Shown here: positions 1-6,152 of the stretch, in pieces
Position numbering within the stretch: the stretch's first letter is position 1
Layout of the letters: the number at the start of each line of letters is the position of its first letter
NCBI RefSeq assembly: GCF_949287625.1
Contig: NZ_CASEGO010000060.1
Coordinates: 1 to 16,532 of the forward strand
Reading direction: 5' to 3'
DNA from: an uncultured Brachyspira sp.
GTDB lineage: Bacteria; Spirochaetota; Brachyspiria; Brachyspirales; Brachyspiraceae
DNA length: 16,532 nt
The notes under the pieces: generated by a model
What the model saw: the letters and a program-made list of their open reading frames with translations, nothing else
Told to the model about the DNA's origin: nothing
Databases searched by the model: none
Made by a program: the position numbers and the translations under genes

Positions 1-35
1 AATTTTATTTCTTCGTCTGTTAAATTAAAATCCAT
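1..35 (-). CDS. Acyl-CoA dehydrogenase, N-terminal fragment (runs off window)
   Basis: Only eleven codons and two bases are visible. Read on the minus strand from the ATG at 35-33 they give MDFNLTDEEIK, which matches the usual opening of short-chain (butyryl-type) acyl-CoA dehydrogenases (MDFxLTDEQ/E). These flavoproteins desaturate acyl-CoA at the alpha-beta position. No Shine-Dalgarno sequence lies upstream. An extended -10 box (TGGTATAAT, minus strand, 51-43) ends seven bases before the ATG, so the mRNA may be leaderless. The repeat end at 86-114 also points a TTGACA-17-TATATA promoter at this gene. The family call rests on a very short stretch and is moderate only. Confidence 0.55.
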   Translation of the reverse strand, partial: MDFNLTDEEIK

Positions 36-56
36 ATTTTGATTATACCATAAATT

Positions 57-250
57 AAAAAATTGACAAACTTAAAAATTTTCAGTATATACCTAAACAG
101 ATATAGTTTGTCAAAAAATAAATTTTTAAATTTAGTATTTGTGGGGACTAGCCCTGCGAAGCACACAGTCGTGCTACGTTCTGCGTGCATTCGGCAAACA
201 CCACTTCTTTTGTGACTCTATCCATTTCGTAGGCAGGCGAAAGACTGAAT
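57..250 (+). repeat. Dispersed GC-rich repeat element, copy A (truncated), preceded by a right-end fragment
   Basis: Bases 57-91 are the right end of one element and 86-114 the left end of another; they share the TATATA at 86-91. The core (about 145-250) is far richer in G+C than the flanks. Its GGGGACT, CGAAGCACACAGTC and ACGTTCTGCGTG blocks match copy C in reverse complement, and its TTCTTTTNTGAC and GTAGGCAGG blocks match copy D. No outward TTGACA end follows the core, so the right side is truncated or diverged. No transposase or convincing coding sequence is present. Confidence 0.8.
63..114. promoter_or_regulatory. 52-bp symmetric junction: two convergent TTGACA-17-TATATA promoters sharing the -10
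   Basis: On the plus strand TTGACA (63-68) is followed by 17 bases and TATATA (86-91). On the minus strand TTGACA (114-109) is followed by 17 bases and the same palindromic TATATA. The hexamers and spacing match the housekeeping sigma consensus closely. The minus-strand promoter would start near base 79 and read into the acyl-CoA dehydrogenase gene. The plus-strand one would read through copy A towards the VWA gene. Promoter activity is inferred. Confidence 0.55.
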
Positions 251-387
251 TTTTAGTCAGAAATAGTTCTTATTTTATAATTTTAAATAAAACTTAATAA
301 CATTTTATATTATTATATTGAAATTACTTAATATATTATGTAAACTTAAAGTAAAAAATATTTCATCTCAATTAACATAACAATGCA

Positions 388-412
388 GGTTTATGATATC
401 CATAACCGATAA
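388..412 (+). promoter_or_regulatory. Dyad and CCGATAATC box upstream of the VWA gene
   Basis: An imperfect dyad, GGTT(T)ATG-ATATC-CATAACC, lies at 388-407. It overlaps the nine bases CCGATAATC at 405-413. The same nine bases occur just upstream of the acylphosphatase gene. CCGATAA resembles the -10 part (GCCGATAA) of flagellar sigma-28 promoters, but no TAAA -35 element sits at the right distance here. This is a candidate operator or promoter only. Nothing else is evident between the repeat and this site. Confidence 0.22.
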
Positions 413-434
413 TCATTTATAGAGGGTATCAACT

Positions 435-2126
435 ATGAGAAACATAAGATATAAATATTTATTTGTTATTTTATCGGTAGTATTCATTACTACTTTAGAA
501 AATTTATATAGTCAAAGTACAGTAAACACTTATGCTGTACGTGTTACAGAAAATGATGTTGATGTAACACATTTAATAAACGGCTATCAAATCTATATAA
601 AAAAGAAACCTAGCGTAGCAGGATATAGGTTTCTTTTGAGACTTCCAAATGGGGAAAGTTCTTATCTTTATATTAATAATACAGGCAGCAGTAATGCTAT
701 AATTAATATAAGAAATACAGATTTCCATAATACACTTGGAGAAGCATTTCAGGCATTCATACCAGAAACAGTTTATTTAGACAGAAGAAATGCCTATTCT
801 GTATTTACTTTAAGAGATAATATTAATATTATATTAGAGTCTTATGATATTAATAATAATAAATTATTGGATAGTGAAATAGTATTAAGAATAAATAATG
901 AACATCAATCTTCACCTACTATTACATTAAGAAATGTAGAGAAAGAGGGAGATTTATATGCATTTTATCTTTACTATTCAGGCGGTGATAATGGAAAATA
1001 TGCTTTTTATGTGAGAGAAGGCAAAACTAATAATTCCTACAAATTGATAAATACTTCTTTTGGAAGCACAGTTAATGATGATAATAGTGCTGTAGTATTA
1101 GAAGATACTTTCAATAGAGAATTAGGAAAAAAACTTTATATTAAAGCATATTTCAGACAATTACCTGAAGACAGATATTTGTCTTTTAATGTATTTAATA
1201 CTAAAGGAGAAAGTTTTACTTATCCTATAGACTATTGCCTAGAAACTACAAATATACAAAAAGAAACTTTACCTCCTCAAATGCCTAGCGGAGGAAAAGA
1301 AGGTCCTGTACAAATAAGACCTGTTGATAATAGTAATAGAGTTATAGAGCAGTCTACAAACACAATGATAGTAAAGAGAGATGCACCTGTAAATAATAAT
1401 AATGAAGATATAAAAATACTATCTTCTGCTTCCATTATTGAAAAAGAAGAACCAAAAAAAGAGCAAATAAATAAAGAACAAATAAATAATAGTGACAAAA
1501 AAAATCATTATTATGACGGCGAAGCTATGGAAACATTAATTAATGCAAGCAAAGCATTTAATACTCCTAATAACTATGCTGATGATACAGATGAACTTAC
1601 TAAGAGTATAAAAAATGTTATAAACAGATACAAAGATGAAGGCGGTATTGATTTAGTTATAGTACTTGATACAACTGAAAGTATGCATCCGTATTTAAAG
1701 GCTGTAAAAAGAGATATAAGAGGTATAGTGAGAGATTTATTTGATAATCATAAGGGTTCAAGAATAGGTTTTTTGCTTTACAGAGATGTTAAAGATACAT
1801 ATTTTACAAAGAGAATAGACTTCACAGATAATATTAATACTATAAACAGAGAAGTTAATTATTTTTATGCAGCAGGCGGCGGAGATAAAGCTGAACCTAT
1901 GTATGAGGCTGTACAGGAGGCATTAGAAAAGTTTGATTATACCAATGAAAAAAAATTGTTAATAGTTATAACAGATGCTCCTGCAAAAGTGATAGGAAGA
2001 GCAAATTTGGCATTAAATACTGAAACTGCAAGAGAAAAAGGAATAACTATAGAGTTTATACTAACTTCAGAAATAGAAGATGAAGAAGATACTTCAGATG
2101 ATTATTTATATTATTTTACTTTTTAG
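435..2126 (+). CDS. Secreted von Willebrand factor A domain protein
   Basis: 563 residues. Residues 1-26 look like a signal peptide (basic start, hydrophobic core, then NLYSQ), so the protein is probably exported. Residues about 30-270 form a beta-rich region I do not recognise. Residues about 275-405 are a low-complexity linker rich in Asn, Lys, Glu and Pro. Residues about 408-563 are a VWA domain: a metal-ion-dependent adhesion motif DTTES (D412, T414, S416), then GGGDKAEP (481-488), then VITDAP with D514. VWA domains usually bind protein partners through a bound Mg2+ or Mn2+. An AGAGGG ribosome site lies eight bases before the ATG. The gene stands alone, with a terminator after it and a minus-strand gene beyond. 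The ligand is unknown, and surface display or periplasmic location cannot be told apart. Confidence 0.8.
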   Translation: MRNIRYKYLFVILSVVFITTLENLYSQSTVNTYAVRVTENDVDVTHLINGYQIYIKKKPSVAGYRFLLRLPNGESSYLYINNTGSSNAIINIRNTDFHNTLGEAFQAFIPETVYLDRRNAYSVFTLRDNINIILESYDINNNKLLDSEIVLRINNEHQSSPTITLRNVEKEGDLYAFYLYYSGGDNGKYAFYVREGKTNNSYKLINTSFGSTVNDDNSAVVLEDTFNRELGKKLYIKAYFRQLPEDRYLSFNVFNTKGESFTYPIDYCLETTNIQKETLPPQMPSGGKEGPVQIRPVDNSNRVIEQSTNTMIVKRDAPVNNNNEDIKILSSASIIEKEEPKKEQINKEQINNSDKKNHYYDGEAMETLINASKAFNTPNNYADDTDELTKSIKNVINRYKDEGGIDLVIVLDTTESMHPYLKAVKRDIRGIVRDLFDNHKGSRIGFLLYRDVKDTYFTKRIDFTDNINTINREVNYFYAAGGGDKAEPMYEAVQEALEKFDYTNEKKLLIVITDAPAKVIGRANLALNTETAREKGITIEFILTSEIEDEEDTSDDYLYYFTF

Positions 2127-2147
2127 ATGTTAATAATGAATGATTAT

Positions 2148-2178
2148 AAGCCCTTATCATTAAGATGAGGGCTTTTTT
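2148..2178 (+). terminator. Rho-independent terminator of the VWA gene
   Basis: Eleven-pair stem (AAGCCCTTATC / GATGAGGGCTT, one G-T wobble), loop ATTAA, then a run of T at 2173-2178. It sits 22 bases after the VWA stop. The minus-strand PAP2 gene ends just beyond it; in that direction the T-run is short, so it probably serves mainly the plus strand. Confidence 0.85.
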
Positions 2179-2186
2179 ATTTATTA

Positions 2187-2750
2187 TCATACAAATTTTT
2201 TTATTAATTTAATATTAGTTTTATTTAAAAGAATATAAATGACAGAAGAGACAGCTATTCCAATAAATGCCCCAAATACAACATCGCTTGGATAATGAAC
2301 CATCAAATAAACTCTTGAAAAACCTATAATTAAAGCTATTAATACAGCAATAAAACTGTACTTCTTATTAAAATATAAAAATATAGGAAAAAGAGTGGCA
2401 AATGAAGCTGTTGTATGCGATGAAGGACATGAAAAAGATGTTTCTAAATGTTTTCCTACTTCTATCCAATACTCATAATAAATAGGATCTGTAAAAGGAC
2501 GCTCTCTTGCTATTAAAGGTTTTAGTATCACAGCTCCTATCACTACAGAGATAAATAAACTAACAGCCATATTTATACCGCAAATCCTAGTCTTTTTTAT
2601 GACAATTAATACAGCAGATAAAATTATTAAGGTAAGTCCTTCTCCTAGATTGGTTGCCAAAGAAAAGAAAGAGTCAAATATTTTATAATTGACATGAAGA
2701 TTATGAGCAAACTCTATTATAGTTTTATCAAAAATATTTATAATTTCCAT
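2187..2750 (-). CDS. PAP2-family membrane lipid phosphatase
   Basis: 187 residues with about five or six hydrophobic segments. All three signatures of the PAP2 (type 2 phosphatidic acid phosphatase) superfamily are present: K77-x6-R84-P85, P109-S-S-H112 (the usual Gly of PSGH is Ser) and S145-R146-x5-H152-x3-D156. H112 and H152 are the expected proton donor and phospho-acceptor. Members remove phosphate from lipid phosphates or pyrophosphates such as undecaprenyl diphosphate or phosphatidylglycerol phosphate; which substrate applies here cannot be decided. An AAAGG site lies about ten bases before the ATG. The left end of repeat copy B places a consensus-like promoter about 140 bases upstream in the sense direction. 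It is not in an operon. Confidence 0.88.
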   Translation of the reverse strand: MEIINIFDKTIIEFAHNLHVNYKIFDSFFSLATNLGEGLTLIILSAVLIVIKKTRICGINMAVSLFISVVIGAVILKPLIARERPFTDPIYYEYWIEVGKHLETSFSCPSSHTTASFATLFPIFLYFNKKYSFIAVLIALIIGFSRVYLMVHYPSDVVFGAFIGIAVSSVIYILLNKTNIKLIKKFV

Positions 2751-2889
2751 TTTTCATTTTCCTTTACTAATATATAATAGCTTTAATGATTTCTAATTTA
2801 ATAGAACTAAAAACATTTAATTTTCATTATTGTAATATTATTTAATTTGTTAGTATAATGTTTTTTATAAAAAAGAGTTTCTATATAAA

Positions 2890-2918
2890 AATATACCTAA
2901 ACAAATATAGTTTGTCAA
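2890..2918 (-). promoter_or_regulatory. Outward promoter at the left end of copy B
   Basis: On the minus strand TTGACA (2918-2913), 17 bases, then TATATT (2895-2890). Transcription would start near 2883 and run in the sense direction into the PAP2 gene that begins at 2750. No better promoter was found in between. Confidence 0.5.
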
Positions 2919-3153
2919 AAAATTATTTTTTTAAATTTAAAATATTGCAGGGCTTCACAGTCGTACCCGCTCTGCGTGCCGACGAGATCCAGCGAAAGGC
3001 TATATTTCAGGCTAAATTTAGTAATTTATTCTACATGTAAAACATAAATTAGTACTATTTAGTATTATTTTTTTACTTGCACTTTTTGCAACTTTTTACG
3101 GCGGGAAAAAGTTGAATAAAAAAATTGACAAACTTAAAAATTTTTAGTATATA
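2890..3153 (+). repeat. Dispersed GC-rich repeat element, copy B
   Basis: The left end (2890-2918) and right end (3125-3153) each carry an outward TTGACA-17-TATAT(T/A). The core from about 2949 to 3060 is closely similar to copy D in reverse complement: CTGCGTGCCGACGA, CCAGCGAAAGGCTATATTTC, the TTTAGTAATTTATTCTA block and TAGTACTATTTAGTATTATT. Relative to D it lacks about 96 bases near its left side and has a different right arm. The right end shares its TATATA with copy C. Together B and C fill the gene-free stretch 2751-3338; 2751-2889 otherwise shows nothing clear. Confidence 0.85.
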
Positions 3154-3176
3154 ATGGAACAGTTTTATTTTGTCAA
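3125..3176. promoter_or_regulatory. 52-bp tail-to-tail junction of copies B and C with shared TATATA
   Basis: TTGACA at 3125-3130, 17 bases, TATATA at 3148-3153, 17 bases, TGTCAA at 3171-3176. This repeats exactly the geometry at 63-114. The C half has a quite different spacer (it contains AACAGTTTTATTT), yet the hexamers and the 17-base spacing are intact. Confidence 0.55.
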
Positions 3177-3338
3177 CTGATGTACATTATATATAAATTA
3201 TCAACTTTTTTGCCGCACAAAAAAGCTGCTGCCAAAAACACGCAGAACGTGGCATGACTGTGTGCTTCGTGGGCAGTCCCCGAAAATAATAAAAATATAA
3301 AAACTAATTTTGACAAACTATAGTTGTTTAGGTATATA
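3148..3338 (-). repeat. Dispersed GC-rich repeat element, copy C (inverted relative to B)
   Basis: In reverse complement its core shares GGGGACTGCCC, CGAAGCACACAGTC and ACGTTCTGCGTG with copy A, and a GCGGCAAAAAAGTTGA stretch near its right end with copy B. The left end (3310-3338) is TTGACA-17-TATATA pointing right. The TATATA ends at 3338 and the stop codon of the LysM gene (minus strand) begins at 3339, so the element abuts that gene exactly. Confidence 0.82.
3310..3338 (+). promoter_or_regulatory. Outward promoter at the left end of copy C, antisense to the LysM gene
   Basis: TTGACA (3310-3315), 17 bases, TATATA (3333-3338). A transcript would start about 3345, inside the 3' end of the minus-strand LysM/LytM gene, and would be antisense to it. 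Activity is inferred. Confidence 0.45.
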
Positions 3339-5162
3339 CTAGCCTCTAGGAAGCAGTTTTGTAGGATCTATCGCCCTTCCCTGATATGATATCTTGAAAT
3401 AAAGCTCACTTCTGTCTATCATACCAGTGTCTCCTATATCTCCTATATACTCACCTTTACTTACAATGTCTCCAAGTTTAACATTAACTTTTGATAAATG
3501 AGCATATGAAGTATTGTATCCGTTTTTATGCTTTAATATAATAACTGTACCAAAGCCCCGTACATTATCAACATATTCAACTATTCCGTCATCAGAAGCT
3601 ACAACCTTATCTCCTACATCCCCCAAAATATTAATGCCTCTGTTTGCAAGTTTATCTGATGTTACACCATATCCAGAAACTATTATACCTCTATAAGGCC
3701 ATATAAAAGAACTTTCAGGCAATATGCTGTCATCATTAAATGAATATGATATCATCTTTACAGTCTGTACTTTTATGCTGGCTCCTATATAAAGTTTATA
3801 TTCATTGGCATTTTTTATATTATTAAGCTGCATAAGAGATCTTAAATCCATTTTATGACTTTTGGCTATAGAATATAAAGTATCTCCGCTTTTTACTTTA
3901 TATATAGATGTAACCAATGCAGATGTTTTTGGAGAATTGGCATATACTTTTAATGTATCGCCTATTTTTAATATATATTTATCATTTAGATTATTTAAGG
4001 AATAAAGTTCTACCAAATCCATTCCCCTAGCTAATGCTATTTCGCTTAAAGTGTCTCCGCTTTTTACTTTGTAATTTTCTAAAGTTCTGTACTGTGAAGG
4101 TTTTGATGATGTATTTATATTAACATTATCATATAATTTTAGAGTATCACCTACTTTAAGAACATAATTACTTTTTAATCCATTTAATGCAAGTAAGTCT
4201 TTTAATGACATAGAATTTTTTGCTGCTATTTCACCTAAAGTATCGCCGTATTTTACTTTATATGTTTTTATAGTTTTGCTTTGTGCATTTGAAGAGTTTT
4301 TAGCGTATATTTTTAATTTTTCCCCAGTTTTTAATTTATATTTAAGAGGATCATCTATATTATTTATTTTTAAAAACTCATTAACACTTATATCATTTTG
4401 AAAAGCTATTCCGTATAGAGTATCGCCGCTTTTTACAGTATAGTATTCTACTTCTTTTTGAATATTAGAAACTGAATTATTATTTTCCTTTTCAGTGCTT
4501 TCTGATTTTGCTACATACATAGTCTTTCCTACATAGAGCTTATATTTATTAGGATCGTCAATATTGTTAATTTTCAAAAATTCACTTGCAGTCATACCAT
4601 GTGAGAATGCTATGCCGTATAAAGTATCGCCGCTTTTTACTTTGTATGTATCATAGTTTTTTTCAGAAATATTATCTTTAGAATCAGATAAATTAGACGA
4701 GTTATTAGAAGCAGATGAAGTATTATTTGCTACTTTTAGTATCTCTCCGATTTTTAAATTATATTTATTAGGGTCTTTAATATTATTAATAGCTAAAAAC
4801 TCATTTGCAGTCATACCATGAGAGAACGCTATAGCGTATAAAGAATCTCCATTTTTTACTTTATAGTCTTTATATGATTTGTTTTCTTCCCCTTTCAAAC
4901 CATATACTTTATTTTCAGAATCATATACTAAACTATATCCAGCCTCTTTTACTTTTAGAGTTTCACCTACTTTTAATTTATATTCATTAGGGTCTTTGAT
5001 ATTATTTAATTTTAAAAACTCACTGGCACTCATGTCATGAGCGAATGCTATACCATAGAGAGTATCGCCGTTTTTTACTTTATAATCTATATAATTAGCC
5101 CCAAAGCTAATACTAAAGAATGTGCATCCTATAACAGATGCATATTTAAAAACATTTTTCAT
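3339..5162 (-). CDS. Seven-LysM protein with degenerate M23/LytM domain (NlpD/EnvC-like)
   Basis: 607 residues. An N-terminal hydrophobic stretch (4-21) suggests export. Seven LysM peptidoglycan-binding repeats lie at about 27-71, 100-144, 173-217, 241-285, 301-343, 364-406 and 421-465, most opening Y(K/T)VKxGDTL, with Ser/Asn-rich spacers. Residues about 487-601 are an M23/LytM fold. Its zinc ligands are missing: the usual HxGxD reads NRGIN (N507, N511) and the usual HLH reads ELY (E586, Y588). Only the YAHL histidine (H555) remains. Such domains in NlpD and EnvC do not cut peptidoglycan but activate amidases, so a role as divisome-linked or cell-wall amidase activator is inferred. The gene lies 26 bases after acylphosphatase, probably in one operon, and lacks a clear ribosome site. 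V10-I-G-C13 resembles a lipobox but sits unusually early. Confidence 0.88.
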   Translation of the reverse strand: MKNVFKYASVIGCTFFSISFGANYIDYKVKNGDTLYGIAFAHDMSASEFLKLNNIKDPNEYKLKVGETLKVKEAGYSLVYDSENKVYGLKGEENKSYKDYKVKNGDSLYAIAFSHGMTANEFLAINNIKDPNKYNLKIGEILKVANNTSSASNNSSNLSDSKDNISEKNYDTYKVKSGDTLYGIAFSHGMTASEFLKINNIDDPNKYKLYVGKTMYVAKSESTEKENNNSVSNIQKEVEYYTVKSGDTLYGIAFQNDISVNEFLKINNIDDPLKYKLKTGEKLKIYAKNSSNAQSKTIKTYKVKYGDTLGEIAAKNSMSLKDLLALNGLKSNYVLKVGDTLKLYDNVNINTSSKPSQYRTLENYKVKSGDTLSEIALARGMDLVELYSLNNLNDKYILKIGDTLKVYANSPKTSALVTSIYKVKSGDTLYSIAKSHKMDLRSLMQLNNIKNANEYKLYIGASIKVQTVKMISYSFNDDSILPESSFIWPYRGIIVSGYGVTSDKLANRGINILGDVGDKVVASDDGIVEYVDNVRGFGTVIILKHKNGYNTSYAHLSKVNVKLGDIVSKGEYIGDIGDTGMIDRSELYFKISYQGRAIDPTKLLPRG

Positions 5163-5188
5163 AATTTTATTAGTTCAAGTAAAGGTTA

Positions 5189-5467
5189 TTAATTTGCAAT
5201 TTCAAAAACTTCATCTATAAGCGGGTCAGAAGGAGTAATAGTCACTGTAGATTCTTTGACACTTGACATTTGAGGACCTATTTTTATCTTCTCCACAAAC
5301 TCATCAATATCCTTTTTACTTTCTAAATACCCCACTACTTCAACAGAACCGTCATAATTGTTCCATACTTTTCCGCTGACTTTCATCTCATCAGCTATTT
5401 GTTTTGCATAGTATCTGAAACCTACGCCTTGAACTCTTCCTTTTAATATAATATCTACTTTAAACAT
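5189..5467 (-). CDS. acyP: Acylphosphatase
   Basis: 92 residues, the normal length for this small cytosolic enzyme, which hydrolyses acyl phosphates such as acetyl phosphate or carbamoyl phosphate to carboxylate and phosphate. The phosphate-binding loop GRVQGVGFRYYA (10-21) contains the catalytic arginine R18. The second signature GKVWNNYDGSVE holds the water-positioning asparagine N36. It is the first gene of a likely two-gene unit with the LysM/LytM gene. No Shine-Dalgarno is visible. CCGATAATC ends about six bases before the ATG, so the mRNA may be leaderless from a GATAAT or sigma-28-like box. No functional link to the cell-wall gene downstream is evident. Confidence 0.92.
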   Translation of the reverse strand: MFKVDIILKGRVQGVGFRYYAKQIADEMKVSGKVWNNYDGSVEVVGYLESKKDIDEFVEKIKIGPQMSSVKESTVTITPSDPLIDEVFEIAN

Positions 5468-5470
5468 ACT

Positions 5471-5479
5471 ACGATTATC
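5471..5479 (-). promoter_or_regulatory. CCGATAATC box directly upstream of acyP
   Basis: On the minus strand CCGATAATC lies about four to six bases before the acyP ATG. It is identical to the nine bases upstream of the VWA gene. It could be a -10 element: GATAAT, or the CCGATAA part of a sigma-28 box with a TAAA about 17 bases upstream. Confidence is low. Confidence 0.25.
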
Positions 5480-5517
5480 GGAAAAGTATTTTAGTTAATT
5501 TATACTGTACATAAAAA

Positions 5518-5545
5518 TTGACAATTTATACAAACAATATAAAAT
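5518..5545 (+). promoter_or_regulatory. Candidate promoter of the methyltransferase gene (leaderless)
   Basis: TTGACA (5518-5523), 16 bases, TAAAAT (5540-5545); a TATAAA at 5538-5543 gives a 14-base spacer. A start seven bases past the -10 falls on or next to the ATG at 5553, predicting a leaderless mRNA. AGAAG at 5547-5551 is too close to the ATG to be a normal ribosome site. Confidence 0.5.
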
Positions 5546-5552
5546 TAGAAGA

Positions 5553-6152
5553 ATGATCAATATAGAAATAAAAAATATAATACTTCAATTTATAACTGAT
5601 GATAGACTTTTCTCTCCCAAAAAAATAGATACTGGAACATTATCTATGCTTGAAGAAATTGATTTTAGTTTAGAAAGCAGAGTATTGGATTTGGGCTGCG
5701 GATACGGAGTAGTAGGAATACTTGCTGCAAAAATTATAGGAGAAGATAAAGTTGTAATGTGCGATATAGATGATAATGCCGTAAATACATCAAAAGAAAA
5801 TGCTTTATTAAACGGATTAAAAAATATAAGCATTATAAAAAGCGATGGGCTTAAAAATATAAATTATAAAGATTTTTCTCTAATACTTTCAAATCCTCCA
5901 TATCACAGTGATTTTTCTACAGCAAAGCATTTTATAGAAGAAGGTTTTTATAAATTAATATTAAATGGAAAATTTGTTATGGTTACTAAAAGGCTTGATT
6001 GGTATAAAAACAAATTAACTTCTGTTTTCGGAGGAGTAAAGATAAAAGAAAAAAACGGATACTATATATTTATAGCAGAAAAGCGAAATAATATACCGTC
6101 AAATAAAATAAAAAAGAGATTAAAAAATGCAAATAAAAATTATCATAAATGA
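5553..6152 (+). CDS. Class I SAM-dependent methyltransferase (RsmC/YbxB-like, small-methyltransferase family)
   Basis: 199 residues. Motif I, VLDLGCGYG (about 44-52), binds S-adenosylmethionine. The acidic residue after the second strand is in MCDIDDNAV. Motif IV is NPPY followed by H (about 114-118), which in this family (RsmC, RlmG, YbxB) methylates the exocyclic N2 of guanine in rRNA. The single-domain length matches YbxB-like proteins rather than two-domain RsmC. A short basic tail (about 180-199) may help RNA contact. The rRNA position cannot be told from sequence. Its stop overlaps the 3' end of the minus-strand PAP2 gene by ten bases, with no terminator between them. Confidence 0.82.
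   Translation: MINIEIKNIILQFITDDRLFSPKKIDTGTLSMLEEIDFSLESRVLDLGCGYGVVGILAAKIIGEDKVVMCDIDDNAVNTSKENALLNGLKNISIIKSDGLKNINYKDFSLILSNPPYHSDFSTAKHFIEEGFYKLILNGKFVMVTKRLDWYKNKLTSVFGGVKIKEKNGYYIFIAEKRNNIPSNKIKKRLKNANKNYHK

Noticed and set aside
2858..3040. Small plus-strand ORF of 60 codons as a gene
   Set aside because: It straddles the end and core of repeat copy B and has no ribosome site. It is kept as a finding only because copy D preserves its C-terminal frame.
57..3338. CRISPR array, suggested by recurring TTGACAAAC / GTTTGTCAA
   Set aside because: Spacing is irregular, orientation varies and no uniform repeat-spacer pattern exists; the recurrences are element ends.
5120..5162. Lipoprotein signal (VIGC at residues 10-13) in the LysM protein
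   Set aside because: The cysteine is too close to the N-terminus and hydrophobic residues continue past it; an ordinary signal peptide or anchor fits better.
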